Origin: Yaniella sp.
Lineage (GTDB): Bacteria; Actinomycetota; Actinomycetes; Actinomycetales; Micrococcaceae
Assembly (NCBI RefSeq): GCF_030453185.1
Contig: NZ_JAKDKW010000020.1
Location: forward strand, 1 to 32,813
Direction of reading: 5' to 3'
Length of the DNA stretch: 32,813 nucleotides
The notes under the pieces are model-generated. The model was not told the origin of the DNA, did not search any database, and saw only the letters and a program-made list of their open reading frames with translations. Position numbers and translations under genes: made by a program. Within the stretch, counting starts at the first letter, position 1, and each line of letters starts with the position of its first letter. This document shows positions 16,172 to 27,088 of this stretch, piece after piece.

Positions 16172-17410
16172 GTGGCCGAGAAATCAACGACACGCAAGCT
16201 TATGACGAAGCTGCTGCAAGATACCAAACGGCGTATTACCGGTGCCCGATACCAACTGGCGGACAAGCGTGCCCAGCAACAGTTCACGGTGCCTGAGCCT
16301 GGCGAGTACCCACCGACGCCCATTACTGCAGCAGAAGATTTCTCCACACCAGCAGCACACGGTACCGCTTCAGAGTTCGTCTCCCGACCCATCAAGACGG
16401 GCTTTATGCTGACCGTCGGTGTTGGGCTGGCCTTGGGTCTGTATCTGATCGTGTCGTCCAATGTGCAATTACTCGTATGGATTCTGGCAGCCTTATTCAT
16501 CACGCTGGGCCTGGACCCGATCGTCACCAAGATTCAATCCTGGGGCGCCCCGCGCGGTGTTGGCGTCCTAGCGGCCGTGGCATTACTCATCGGCATCATC
16601 ACCATATTTATCTCCGCCCTCGTGCCGGTGATCCTCGAACAAACCACCGAGTTCGTGCAAATGCTGCCCACCGTGGTCAACGACATCATCGAATCCGAAG
16701 CATTCCAGGTGGTCGACGAAGAGTTCGATGTTGCTTCCGTAGCCACCACCGAAGTCAACAATTTCGTCTCCGACACCTCGAATATCACCAGCCTGCTCGG
16801 CGGCATCCTGGGTGTCGGTGGTGCAATTTTTAACATCGGATTCTCAGTCCTGATCGTGGTGGTGCTGACCCTTTACTTCCTGGCGACACTGCCATCCATT
16901 AAAAAATGGCTCTACCGCCTGGCACCACGCTCCCGCCGCGAACGCATCGAGTACCTCTCGGAAAAAATTTCGGGTTCGGTCGGGCACTATGTGGTGGGCC
17001 AGACCGTTGTAGCGACGCTCAATGGGCTTGTCGCCTACATCGCAGCCAACTTTGCTGAGTTAGAGTACGCCGCCCTGCTCGCAATTTTCGCTGCATTCAT
17101 GGCTTTCATCCCGCTGGTTGGTGCGGTCACCGGTGGCATTGTGATTTCCCTGCTGGCGCTGCTAGTTGGGTGGCAAGCTGCGTTAATCTTCGCCGCCATC
17201 TACTTCATTTATCTGCAGATCGAGGCGTACCTGATCTCTCCCAAGATCATGCAACGTGCCGTCGCCATACCCGGTGCCCTAGCGGTCATCGGCGTCATCG
17301 CAGGCGGTTCTCTGCTCGGGGTGTTGGGCGCACTGATGGCCATCCCAACGGTTGCGGGCATCCTGGTGTTAGTGCGCGAAGTATATGTGCCCTATCAGGA
17401 CTCGCGCTAA
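16172..17410 (+). CDS. AI-2E family transporter (PerM-like membrane protein)
   Basis: From GTG at 16172 the protein has 412 residues. A polar N-terminus (about 65 residues) is followed by hydrophobic segments such as VGLALGLYLIVSS, LLVWILAALFITLGLDPIV and VGVLAAVALLIGIITIFISAL. A central soluble region and a C-terminal set of helices follow, with FAAFMAFIPLVGAVTGG and IPGALAVIGVIAGGSLLG. The LDPIV, FIPLVGA and (S/P)K-IMQRAV segments fit the AI-2E exporter/PerM family (8 helices), whose members export small molecules or exchange ions; the substrate here is unknown. The start is uncertain: the frame is open from 16142, and ATG 16202 is an alternative. A TAATGT box ends 7 bases before the GTG. 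The stop overlaps that of the convergent next gene. Confidence 0.88.
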   Translation: MAEKSTTRKLMTKLLQDTKRRITGARYQLADKRAQQQFTVPEPGEYPPTPITAAEDFSTPAAHGTASEFVSRPIKTGFMLTVGVGLALGLYLIVSSNVQLLVWILAALFITLGLDPIVTKIQSWGAPRGVGVLAAVALLIGIITIFISALVPVILEQTTEFVQMLPTVVNDIIESEAFQVVDEEFDVASVATTEVNNFVSDTSNITSLLGGILGVGGAIFNIGFSVLIVVVLTLYFLATLPSIKKWLYRLAPRSRRERIEYLSEKISGSVGHYVVGQTVVATLNGLVAYIAANFAELEYAALLAIFAAFMAFIPLVGAVTGGIVISLLALLVGWQAALIFAAIYFIYLQIEAYLISPKIMQRAVAIPGALAVIGVIAGGSLLGVLGALMAIPTVAGILVLVREVYVPYQDSR

Positions 17411-17739
17411 CCCAGGTCTTGACGTCGGTTGCGCCAGCAAGCGCTATGCCAGTGACGACGCAAGCTTCCGGCGTCTTCGTCACCCATAATCCAGTCGGAA
17501 CGCCACGCCACCACATGGGCCTGGCCCTGCGGAATCACACCCACACAACCCGGGCACGTATAGTCCTTGACTGCCCGCCACACGGGGATTTGTCGCACGT
17601 GCCAGCCGCCATCAAAGGCCATCTCGTGGGAGTAGTTTGTATCAAATGCGGTGGCGGCCAGATCGCGGGGAGGCGATACTTGTCGCCTTCTGCCACGTTT
17701 AGGGTTCTGACCGCGGCGGGGTCTGTTCTTGCGAGCCAT
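17407..17739 (-). CDS. Small basic Cys/His protein, unknown function
   Basis: From ATG 17739 the protein has 110 residues. A strongly basic N-terminus (MARKNRPRRGQNPKRGRRR) is followed by a compact domain with KDYTCPGC and later RRHWHSACW. C-P-G-C plus H-x-H-x3-C could bind one zinc ion (inference). Similar small proteins sit beside nucS in many actinobacteria and are often labelled ATP/GTP-binding without a P-loop; none is visible here either. The frame is open to 17796, but that extension would overlap the divergent nucS promoter. No Shine-Dalgarno sequence is seen. The stop (TAG) overlaps the TAA of the convergent transporter gene (CTAA, 17407-17410). The basic tail suggests nucleic-acid contact. 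Confidence 0.75.
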   Translation of the reverse strand: MARKNRPRRGQNPKRGRRRQVSPPRDLAATAFDTNYSHEMAFDGGWHVRQIPVWRAVKDYTCPGCVGVIPQGQAHVVAWRSDWIMGDEDAGSLRRHWHSACWRNRRQDLG

Positions 17740-17800
17740 AAATCTATTGTCACATACTCGCAGGTTCGCCACCGTGAACACCAACGCCCTCAACACCCAT

Positions 17801-17806
17801 TAGACT
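17801..17806 (+). promoter_or_regulatory. -10 box TAGACT of nucS
   Basis: TAGACT ends 10 bases before the nucS ATG at 17817, and no Shine-Dalgarno sequence follows. The predicted transcript has a leader of only about 4 bases. The -35 region is not recognisable. Confidence 0.45.
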
Positions 17807-17816
17807 ATGTGCCGAT

Positions 17817-18512
17817 ATGCGACTTGTCATTGCCGAATGTTCTGTAACTTATGCCGGGCGGCTCAACGCGTTTTTGCCGCCGGCCAAACGCCTCATCATG
17901 ATCAAAGCGGATGGCGGTGTTTTAGTGCACTCCGACGGCGGTTCGTATAAACCGCTCAACTGGATGACCCCACCCAATAAGCTTCACGTAGCTGATCCCT
18001 CGGAAAGCCAGCGCGATGAGGGCATCATTGAATTGTGGACGGTGCAATCCCAGAAGGTCGATGACCACCTCATTATCAGTATCTACTCGATCGAGCATGA
18101 TTCCAGTCACGAGCTGGGGCAAGATCCTGGCCTCATTAAGGACGGCGTCGAAGCCGATCTGCAACGGCTGCTCTCGGAGCAGATTCACCTGTTGGGAACC
18201 GACTATAAGCTCATCCGCCGCGAGTACATGACCGCCATCGGGCCGGTCGATATCCTAGCGAAAAATAGTACCGGAGAGACCGTGGCCGTGGAGCTGAAGC
18301 GCCGCGGGGACATCGACGGCGTGGAACAACTCTCACGCTACGTCGAACTGCTGAACCGCGACCCACTCCTGGCTCCCGTTCACGGTGTCTTTGCTGCCCA
18401 GCAAATCAAACCTCAGGCACGAGTTCTCGCTGAGGATCGTGGCTTCGAAACACTTGTGCTGGACTACGATGCCATGCGAGGCGTCGACGATGCCGACTCT
18501 CGACTCTTCTGA
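17817..18512 (+). CDS. nucS: Mismatch-specific endonuclease NucS (EndoMS)
   Basis: NucS cuts both strands at G-T, G-G and T-T mismatches and provides MutS/MutL-independent mismatch repair in actinobacteria. The 231-residue length is typical. The N-terminal DNA-binding/dimerisation domain begins [20 protein letters not shown]. The C-terminal RecB-like nuclease core has GPVDILAK (D145) and VAVELKRRG (E159, K161), the D-ExK active site, and QLSRYVE for the third conserved helix. The extreme C-terminus ends DSRLF, resembling the beta-clamp-binding tail of the family. The gene lies divergent from the small Cys/His gene, and its end overlaps the following NagA-like gene by 23 bases. Confidence 0.95.
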   Translation: MRLVIAECSVTYAGRLNAFLPPAKRLIMIKADGGVLVHSDGGSYKPLNWMTPPNKLHVADPSESQRDEGIIELWTVQSQKVDDHLIISIYSIEHDSSHELGQDPGLIKDGVEADLQRLLSEQIHLLGTDYKLIRREYMTAIGPVDILAKNSTGETVAVELKRRGDIDGVEQLSRYVELLNRDPLLAPVHGVFAAQQIKPQARVLAEDRGFETLVLDYDAMRGVDDADSRLF

Positions 18513-19437
18513 TCCCTGTTCAAACGAGTTTGCCGATCAGCATATCCATGGGCTGGCGGGAGTAGATTTTGCCACGTCCCCTACCAGTGATATCCGTGCG
18601 GCTTTAGAACTACTCCGGACGCGTCGTACAACACAGGTGACCGCCTCTATCCCGACGGTCCAGCAGCCAGACATCGCAGCGATACTCGATCGGCTACGGC
18701 CCATATTCAATGACGAATTACTCGCCGGGGTGCACTTTGAAGGCCCCTTCATCGCCGAGGATTTTGTAGGAGCACACCCGCGCCAGGCCGTCCTCTCCCC
18801 CGCCGAACCCAACGGCCAGGCCTTTTTAGCGACCGTATTGGAACACCAAGCTGCGACGCCGATGGTCACGATGATGACCGTCGCTCCTGAGCTTGATGGC
18901 TTCGTGGACCTCGTCGATACGCTCGTGACACACGGGATCACCCCCGCACTAGGACACACGGCCGCCACATACGAGCAGATGCAAACAGGTATCGAGGTCA
19001 TTCACCAGCTCACTGGACAGCCGGTCACGATCACGCACCTGTATAACGCGATGCGCGGTTTTCACCACCGGAAACCTGGCCCACTGCTGGCCGTGTTCGA
19101 GGCAGCTGCGCAAAAACGAGTGAGCATTGAACTCATCGCTGATGGACATCACGTCCACCCGGAGCTCATAACCTGGTGGTTCAATAATTTCCCGGCAGCG
19201 ATCCGACTCGTCTCGGATGCATCAGCCGCTACCCTGCCGGTGGGAAGTCAACCGCTGACAACTCATTCGCCCACGCTTGGTACGGTGCCGTTGCGGTATC
19301 CAGATTCAGGCGGTCCGATGCTTGCCAATGGTCGCACGATCGCGTCTGGAGCTAGCGACTTGCTGGCTGTTCATGATGAGCTGGTCAACAGCGGGCTGGA
19401 TCATGATCTGGTCTGTGCAGCCATGCGCATTCGCTAA
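18490..19437 (+). CDS. nagA: N-acetylglucosamine-6-phosphate deacetylase-like protein, catalytic core only
   Basis: The 315-residue product matches the TIM-barrel of NagA, which removes acetate from GlcNAc-6-phosphate in amino-sugar recycling. Visible residues are DQHIHG (H18, H20), FEGPF (E84), ALGHT (H156), THLYNAM (H183), [10 protein letters not shown] (220-223 region) and LVSDAS (D243, catalytic Asp). The usual N-terminal ~50 residues and C-terminal ~40 residues, which together form the small beta-sandwich, are absent. A +1 frame reading at the 3' end gives [10 protein letters not shown], similar to the usual NPARxLG motif, so a single-base frameshift is possible, but it adds only ten codons. 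ATG 18490 has GAGG eight bases upstream and overlaps nucS. Activity is plausible but uncertain. Confidence 0.82.
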   Translation: MPTLDSSDPCSNEFADQHIHGLAGVDFATSPTSDIRAALELLRTRRTTQVTASIPTVQQPDIAAILDRLRPIFNDELLAGVHFEGPFIAEDFVGAHPRQAVLSPAEPNGQAFLATVLEHQAATPMVTMMTVAPELDGFVDLVDTLVTHGITPALGHTAATYEQMQTGIEVIHQLTGQPVTITHLYNAMRGFHHRKPGPLLAVFEAAAQKRVSIELIADGHHVHPELITWWFNNFPAAIRLVSDASAATLPVGSQPLTTHSPTLGTVPLRYPDSGGPMLANGRTIASGASDLLAVHDELVNSGLDHDLVCAAMRIR

Positions 19438-19473
19438 CGCCGCGCGATTGCCCTTTGGGTGTTAAATACGTAC

Positions 19474-19510
19474 TCGGTCGATTGGGCCATCCACGTACCC
19501 AATCGACCGA
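19474..19510. terminator. Bidirectional terminator-like hairpin between nagA and DUF2550
   Basis: TCGGTCGATTGGG (19474-19486) and CCCAATCGACCGA (19498-19510) form a perfect 13-bp stem with an 11-base loop between two convergent genes. Neither side has a strong T-tract, so termination may be partial or aided by Rho. Confidence 0.65.
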
Positions 19511-19523
19511 ATGTCGTATGTAG

Positions 19524-19976
19524 TTAGAAATAGCGGCGTCGTTGACGACGGCGCGGTGGTTCTCGCCAGTATCCTATCCCGACTGCGGGACCAGACTCGT
19601 ACCAGGTGGTTAACTCTGAGACGTGTTCGTGAGCGGCACTGAGCTCGAAGTGTGCCAGGGTATCTATGTCGTCGAGACGCAACCATGATCGGATGCGTGT
19701 GCGGCGTGGATACCGGCTAACTTCGAGGAAGTGTCGCGGCACAGTGACTCGTGGTCGTGGCCAGATCGAGTACACCGCGAAGATTTCAACAGAGTACTCG
19801 TTATAGGACACCACCACGGGTTTACCGGGGCGAGGTGCATCGTGTTTGCTGACCAGGCGTGCTTTGAAGGAGCCGGGAGTTCGTAGCAGGATCATTAAGC
19901 GCCAGGCTATGATCACTACCGTTACTAACGCTACGAGGGCGACTACCGTAAGCGTCCAGGCCAGCCACGATGGCAT
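19524..19976 (-). CDS. DUF2550 family membrane-anchored protein
   Basis: This 150-residue protein has one N-terminal hydrophobic helix (WLAWTLTVVALVALVTVVII) followed by R-L-M-I-LLRTPGSF and a basic soluble domain, typical of the DUF2550 family that follows the ATP synthase operon in actinobacteria. The C-terminus is very Arg-rich (PPRRRQRRRYF). The ATG directly follows the atpC stop (TAGATG), so it is the last gene of the atp operon. Its role is unknown; the location suggests a link to membrane energetics, but that is only context. Confidence 0.88.
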   Translation of the reverse strand: MPSWLAWTLTVVALVALVTVVIIAWRLMILLRTPGSFKARLVSKHDAPRPGKPVVVSYNEYSVEIFAVYSIWPRPRVTVPRHFLEVSRYPRRTRIRSWLRLDDIDTLAHFELSAAHEHVSELTTWYESGPAVGIGYWREPPRRRQRRRYF

Positions 19977-20246
19977 CTAGGCTGACAGCTCCGCTTGGGA
20001 CGCGGCGATGGTTACTCGGTCTGAGTCGACAGAGAAGAAACCGCCTTGTGCCTGTGCGGTGATGGCTTCACCGTCTGCAGCTTCGACCACGACTTCGCCG
20101 TCACCCAGAACTGCAAGCATCGGCAGGTGGCCGGGAAGGATCCCGATTTCACCCTCGATGGTTCTGGCTGACACCGAGCGGGCTTGCCCGGACCACACGA
20201 AGTGATCCTCGGCAACGATTTCGACGTCAAGAAGGTTATCGGCCAT
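19977..20246 (-). CDS. atpC: F1Fo ATP synthase epsilon subunit, short form
   Basis: The 89-residue protein is the beta-sandwich domain of epsilon: LLDVEIVAEDHFVWSGQARS, then GEIGILPGHLPMLAVLGDGE and a closing VTIAASQAELSA. Epsilon connects the gamma stalk to the c-ring and can inhibit ATP hydrolysis through its C-terminal helices. Those two helices are missing: the protein ends after the sandwich, whereas many family members have 120-140 residues. The start ATG 20246 is three bases after the atpD stop, and its AAGGAAGG ribosome binding site lies in the atpD end. Confidence 0.95.
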   Translation of the reverse strand: MADNLLDVEIVAEDHFVWSGQARSVSARTIEGEIGILPGHLPMLAVLGDGEVVVEAADGEAITAQAQGGFFSVDSDRVTIAASQAELSA

Positions 20247-20249
20247 GGG

Positions 20250-21737
<1,488 letters not shown>

Positions 21738-21770
21738 TCAGTGAGGCTGTGTTGTCAGCCCGTTGATCGA

Positions 21771-22664
21771 TTACTCAGACAGTGCGTCCGCACCGGCAAT
21801 AAGTTCGGTGAGCTCCTGAGTAATGGAAGCTTGACGGGCGTTGTTCATCAGCAAGGTGTAGTCACGAATGAGGTCATCGGCGTTATCGCCTGCTGCGCTC
21901 ATAGCGCGCTGGCGGTTGGCCAATTCGGAGGCTGCTGCTTGCAACATGGCCGAGAAGATTCTCGACTCAATGTATTTGGGAAGCAGCGCATCCAAGACAT
22001 CTTCTGGGGCTGGTTCGTACTCGTAGAGCGGGAACAGTTCCGATTCATCGGAAACTTCCTGCTCCACTACTTCTAGTGGAAGGAGACGAACGACCGTTGG
22101 CTCCTGGACAATCATGGATTTGAATTGGGTGTAGACGATATGAATTTCATCTACGCCGCCATCTTCGTAATCGGTCAAGAAGGCATTGACGAGTGTTTCG
22201 CCAACCTCTTTTGCGACTTCGAATACTGGACTGTCGGTTGAGCCGCTCCAGAAACCTTTGAAGGGACGGTTACGGAAGTCGAAATACGCCTGAGCTTTGC
22301 GTCCGATCAAGTATAGATCTGACGATTTGCCCTCCGAGGAGAGGCGTTCGATCAAGCTCTCTGCGTGACGCAGGATGTTTGCAGAATACGCTCCGGCCAG
22401 ACCGCGGTCACTGGACATGATGAGCACGGCTGCACGACGTGGATTTTCTGGTTCCGACGTCAGTACGTGTTCAATGTCCTGCTGTGATGACACCGCAGAT
22501 ACGGCCCGGGTAATGGCATTCGCATAGGGCATCGAAGCTGCAACACGCTGGCGTGCCTTACCGATTCGCGAAGTAGCGATCAGTTCCATCGCGTTGAAGA
22601 TCTTTTTCATCGACGTCGTCGAATCGATCTTCTGGCGAAAGACCCGAATATCGGCTGCTGACAT
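21771..22664 (-). CDS. atpG: F1Fo ATP synthase gamma subunit
   Basis: The 297-residue central rotor subunit has a long N-terminal helix ([20 protein letters not shown]), the conserved [13 protein letters not shown] segment and the C-terminal helix with [26 protein letters not shown]-like sequence. These helices form the coiled coil inside the alpha3beta3 hexamer. AGAAAGGAAAAGC precedes ATG 22664. A 9-10 bp hairpin lies between atpA and this gene. Confidence 0.97.
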   Translation of the reverse strand: MSAADIRVFRQKIDSTTSMKKIFNAMELIATSRIGKARQRVAASMPYANAITRAVSAVSSQQDIEHVLTSEPENPRRAAVLIMSSDRGLAGAYSANILRHAESLIERLSSEGKSSDLYLIGRKAQAYFDFRNRPFKGFWSGSTDSPVFEVAKEVGETLVNAFLTDYEDGGVDEIHIVYTQFKSMIVQEPTVVRLLPLEVVEQEVSDESELFPLYEYEPAPEDVLDALLPKYIESRIFSAMLQAAASELANRQRAMSAAGDNADDLIRDYTLLMNNARQASITQELTELIAGADALSE

Positions 22665-22689
22665 GCTTTTCCTTTCTGTGACCTATAGC

Positions 22690-22714
22690 TGGTGCCGGGT
22701 TAGCCCCGGCACCA
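22690..22714 (-). other. Intercistronic hairpin between atpA and atpG
   Basis: GGTGCCGGG (22691-22699) pairs with CCCGGCACC (22705-22713), extended by a T-A pair, with a 5-base loop. It lies 15 bases after the atpA stop and has no T-tract, so it is probably an mRNA-stability or processing element inside the operon rather than a full terminator. Confidence 0.6.
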
Positions 22715-22728
22715 TGAGCTAGGGTCGA

Positions 22729-24363
22729 TCAGCGTTTCTGGCGGACGATCTGTTCTTGTTCAACAGCGTCTTCGTCAATGGCATCGTGTTCTTCGTTACC
22801 TGGCTGGATGCCGTCTTTGCCATCGGCAAGGAACGACTTCTTGAAGTTGGTCACTTCACGAACAAGTGCTTCTTCGACTTCGTCGTGGATCACGCCGGAT
22901 TCGAGAATATCTGGCAACGCAATGTTGTTCAGACGCAAGTGCTGCAAGAACTCTTCTTCAAAGCGCAACACATCTGCCACCGGGACATCATCCAGGTGGC
23001 CTCGAGAACCTGACCAGATGGAGACGACCTGTTCCTCAACCGGCATTGGTGAATACTGCGGCTGTTTGAGGAGTTCCATCAAACGAGCACCGCGGTCCAA
23101 CTGCCGACGTGTGGAAGCATCGAGGTCAGAAGCAAACATGGAGAATGCCTGCTGGTCACGGTACTGAGCGAGATCAATACGCAAGGTACCGGAGACCTTC
23201 TTCATGGCCTTGATCTGGGCGTCACCACCAACACGTGATACCGAGACACCAACGTCAACAGCTGGGCGCTGGTTGGCGTTGAAGAGGTCAGACTGCAAGA
23301 AGATCTGGCCGTCGGTAATCGAAATGACGTTGGTTGGAATGTACGCGGAGACGTCGTTGGCTTTGGTCTCAACGATTGGTAGACCGGTCATTGAGCCGGC
23401 TCCCATTTCGTCGGAGAGTTTTGCACAACGCTCCAGTAGACGTGAGTGCAGATAGAAGACGTCACCTGGGTATGCTTCGCGGCCCGGTGGGCGACGCAGC
23501 AGAAGTGACACTGCACGGTATGCCTCAGCCTGTTTTGACAGGTCATCAAAGATGATGAGCACGTGCTTGCCGCCGTACATCCAGTGCTGTCCGATGGCTG
23601 AACCGGCGTATGGAGCCAGGTATTTCAGGCCAGCTGGGTCAGAAGCTGGTGCAGCGACGATTGTGGTGTAGTCCAGTGCGCCTTCGCGCTCCAGAGTGGA
23701 ACGGACCGATGCAATCGTCGATGCCTTCTGGCCAACGGCGACATAGATACAACGTACCTGTTTGTTCGGATCCCCCGATTCCCAGTTGGCTTTCTGGTTG
23801 AGAATCGCATCGACACCGATGGCGGTCTTACCGGTCTGACGGTCACCAATGATGAGCTGACGCTGTCCACGACCAATCGGGATCATGGCGTCAATGGCTT
23901 TCATACCGGTTTGGAGTGGTTCGTGTACCGACTTACGTTCGGTAACACCTGGTGCTTGAAGTTCCAACGCACGACGACCCTCGTCCTCAATCGGACCGAG
24001 GTTGTCAATTGGCTCGCCAACGGGGTTGACGACACGACCCATGAAGCCGTCACCGACTGGTACCGACAGTACTTCGCCGGTGCGGTAAACTTTCATGCCT
24101 TCTTGGATTTCCTGGAAGTCACCCAAGACAACGACGCCAAGTTCACGTGGGTCGAGGTTCTGGGCAAGTCCAGTGGTGCCGTTTTCAAAACGCAGCAATT
24201 CGTTTGCCATGGCGGAAGGTAGACCTTCCACGGTGGCAATACCGTCGGCTGCACTGTTGACGTAGCCGACCTCGACACGTTCGGTGTCGGCCGGTTCGTA
24301 CGACTCCGCAAACTCATGTAGGGCATCACGGACGTCGTCAGCGTTGATGGTCAAATCGGCCAT
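22729..24363 (-). CDS. atpA: F1Fo ATP synthase alpha subunit
   Basis: This is the non-catalytic, nucleotide-binding alpha subunit of F1, 544 residues from ATG 24363 ([15 protein letters not shown]). The P-loop GDRQTGKT is at 173-180. It carries [10 protein letters not shown] before the P-loop, [10 protein letters not shown] after it, and SISDGQ-like SITDGQIFL and VSVSRVGG in the second half. The frame is open to 24396, but the family N-terminus fits 24363. The acidic C-terminal tail ([16 protein letters not shown]) is a lineage-typical extension. It lies between atpH and atpG. Confidence 0.97.
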   Translation of the reverse strand: MADLTINADDVRDALHEFAESYEPADTERVEVGYVNSAADGIATVEGLPSAMANELLRFENGTTGLAQNLDPRELGVVVLGDFQEIQEGMKVYRTGEVLSVPVGDGFMGRVVNPVGEPIDNLGPIEDEGRRALELQAPGVTERKSVHEPLQTGMKAIDAMIPIGRGQRQLIIGDRQTGKTAIGVDAILNQKANWESGDPNKQVRCIYVAVGQKASTIASVRSTLEREGALDYTTIVAAPASDPAGLKYLAPYAGSAIGQHWMYGGKHVLIIFDDLSKQAEAYRAVSLLLRRPPGREAYPGDVFYLHSRLLERCAKLSDEMGAGSMTGLPIVETKANDVSAYIPTNVISITDGQIFLQSDLFNANQRPAVDVGVSVSRVGGDAQIKAMKKVSGTLRIDLAQYRDQQAFSMFASDLDASTRRQLDRGARLMELLKQPQYSPMPVEEQVVSIWSGSRGHLDDVPVADVLRFEEEFLQHLRLNNIALPDILESGVIHDEVEEALVREVTNFKKSFLADGKDGIQPGNEEHDAIDEDAVEQEQIVRQKR

Positions 24364-24434
24364 CTGCAGTCCCTGCTCTCTTGTTTGCCACATCATTTCG
24401 ATGGGCGTAGTTGTGAATGTTTCGAGTGCCGGTT

Positions 24435-25246
24435 TCAGCCGGCCAGTTTAGTGTTCAGATCGTTTAGTCGAGTTGCAACGGAGGAATCAATAACCTCGTC
24501 ACCAACCTGGATCCGTATTCCGCCGACCAGCTGAGAGTCCGTCTCGATGTTCAGCGTCAGTTCTCTTCCGAATGCGGTCGATAGTGACTGAGCAAGACGA
24601 TCTACCTGAGCTTGCTGGAGTGGACGGGCCACCGTCACATCGGCGATCCACTGACGTTGTTGCTGTGCGCTGAGATCGGCGAAACGACGAACAAGATCCA
24701 CAGGTTTACTTCCACGAGGAAGTTCCACGGCCTGGCGGACCAGAACCTTAGTTGCTTCCATTGCGGCATCTGTCAGCAATGATACTGCCAGACCTGCTCG
24801 GGACGATAGTGGCGCTTGCATATCGGTCAAGGCCCGCTGCAGTTCGTGACTGGATTCAACCGCGTGGTTGAATTCCAGCAACTGCTGGGTGAGGGCTTTG
24901 AGCCCGGCAAGACCATCCTGTTCGGTGCTGTGGACAACAGCACTTGCTGCCATCTTTTCGACTGCGTCGCCAAACTCCCGTTCGGTTGACCAGCGAGCAC
25001 CAGCAAGACTTTGCAACACGGTCACGGCATTGGCCGAGGTTTTGGATGCAAAGACCTTGCGAATGAGTTCTTGTCGTCGGTTGGCTTCAACCGTTGGATC
25101 GGCAATTGCACGACGCAGAGCGCCGTTTTCTTCAATTACCTTCAAAGCAGCAAACAGTTCTGCGCCGAGTTCGACTCCGCCGGCCGAAAGGGTCCCTTTC
25201 AGCTCGGTGTGCAGTTGTGCCAATGAATCACGCGATGCTTGTGACA

Positions 25247-25247
<1 letters not shown>
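24435..25247 (-). CDS. atpH: F1Fo ATP synthase delta subunit
   Basis: Delta (270 residues) joins the top of F1 to the b-subunit stator. The length is the long actinobacterial form rather than the ~180 residues of proteobacteria. The C-terminal domain has [17 protein letters not shown]-like sequence ([20 protein letters not shown]) and [12 protein letters not shown], the family signature. The start ATG 25247 overlaps the atpF stop by one base (TAATG), so the two are translationally coupled. Confidence 0.95.
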
Positions 25248-25843
<596 letters not shown>

Positions 25844-25891
25844 TCATTCCTGACTTACGTAGTCGGATCTTTCCCGACCGTGGATGGCGCG

Positions 25892-26107
25892 CTAGGCTCC
25901 GATAACGAATGCGAAGACCAAGCCCAGAATGGCGAGAGCTTCAGCCAGCGCGAAACCAAGCAGTGCAATTGGCTGCAGCTGCGACTGGGATTCTGGCTGG
26001 CGTGCCACACCGTTGATGTATGCGGCGAAAATCAGACCCACACCAATGGCGGAGCCAATCGCGGCTAGACCGTATCCGATCATGTTCAATGAACCATGCA
26101 GTTCCAT
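25892..26107 (-). CDS. atpE: F1Fo ATP synthase c subunit
   Basis: The 71-residue c subunit forms the rotor ring. Two membrane helices flank the polar loop with ARQPE. The ion-binding carboxylate is E56 in [15 protein letters not shown]; the Ser/Thr ligands of sodium-type rings are not seen next to it, so proton use is expected. N-terminal helix Gly residues ([15 protein letters not shown]) fit ring packing. A GAAAGGAA ribosome binding site lies close to the ATG. A 171-base spacer separates it from atpB. Confidence 0.97.
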   Translation of the reverse strand: MELHGSLNMIGYGLAAIGSAIGVGLIFAAYINGVARQPESQSQLQPIALLGFALAEALAILGLVFAFVIGA

Positions 26108-26278
26108 TGTGTTCCTTTCAAGATGCCTATCAGGCAGGTTGTGGAGGGTTCCCGGCGGGGATCCGATGGGTACCGGTACCAGGAAGTTCGTTCACGGTGT
26201 GTCTCTCACCGTTCCGACTCAAGTGCTTGAATCGGTAAATTTCAATATCGTGTTGTGATTTGTTCTGTCGACGAAAAA

Positions 26279-27088
26279 CTAATCGTTCGCCGCTATTGCG
26301 CCCTGGATGTACAGCGAGGTCAGCAGCGTAAACACAAACGCTTGGAGAACCATGATGAGCAGTTCCAGGAAGTAGAGAGCTACGGAGCCGATAATCACCA
26401 TGATGCCGAGACCTGCATTGAAGATGCTGTCCGTTTGCGTGATGAGGTAATCAGCACCTGAACCTGCCAGCATGATGATCATGTGGCCGGCCAGCATGGT
26501 TGCCATCAGACGCAGTGAGTGCGTCAGTGGACGAACAATGAAGTTCGAGATGATTTCCAGCGGCACGAGCAATGGCAGAATCCAGCTCGGCACGCCCTTG
26601 GGCACAACGGCAAGTTTGAAGTACTTGATGCCGTGGTGACGAAGGCCAACACCGATCCAGATGATGTACATGATGATTGCTAGCGCATACGCAGCACCAG
26701 AATGTGAGAACGATGGAAGCTGCAGAACCGGAATGGCACCGAAAAGGTTGTTAAGCAACACAAAGAAGAATGTTGCAAAGAGCAATGGCACCCACTGGCG
26801 GAAGTTCTTTTCACCAATGATGTCTCGGCCGATGCCATTACGAACGAATGCATAGCCTGATTCAGCGACCCACTGGACGCGACCAGGCACCAGGGAAGGT
26901 TTGCGCATTGCAATGCCGAAAAATGCCCAGATAAGGATGATCGACAGTACGATCATCACCATCTGCTTACCAAAGCCGGTGCCGTACTCAGCCATCCACG
27001 GAATGATGTCTGGCGGGTGCGCATCGTCGATCGTGGGCGGCACGTAACCCCCTTGCGCGGGGAGATAACTTAGCACGAGTGGAAGCAC
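26279..27088 (-). CDS. atpB: F1Fo ATP synthase a subunit
   Basis: Subunit a carries the proton half-channels. From GTG 27088 it has 269 residues (VLPLVLSYLPAQGGYVPP), preceded by GAGAGGA at a six-base spacing. The frame is open to 27235, but that extension is Arg-rich and unlike the family. The essential stator Arg lies in THSLRLMATMLAGHMI, and the sequence has five to six hydrophobic helices with the GLRHHG loop. It is the first gene of the atpBEFHAGDC operon behind a 329-base gap with a candidate promoter. Confidence 0.95.
   Translation of the reverse strand: MLPLVLSYLPAQGGYVPPTIDDAHPPDIIPWMAEYGTGFGKQMVMIVLSIILIWAFFGIAMRKPSLVPGRVQWVAESGYAFVRNGIGRDIIGEKNFRQWVPLLFATFFFVLLNNLFGAIPVLQLPSFSHSGAAYALAIIMYIIWIGVGLRHHGIKYFKLAVVPKGVPSWILPLLVPLEIISNFIVRPLTHSLRLMATMLAGHMIIMLAGSGADYLITQTDSIFNAGLGIMVIIGSVALYFLELLIMVLQAFVFTLLTSLYIQGAIAAND

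Noticed and set aside
16026-16193. Extended N-terminus of the three-helix membrane protein
   Set aside because: It encodes a His/Arg/Cys-rich sequence before the first helix and overlaps the divergent AI-2E start; TTG 16025 has AAAGGTGG at correct spacing.
18385-18489. Longer NagA start inside nucS
   Set aside because: The extra 35 residues are the shifted frame of the nucS gene, do not resemble the NagA N-terminus, and ATG 18490 has a suitable GAGG.
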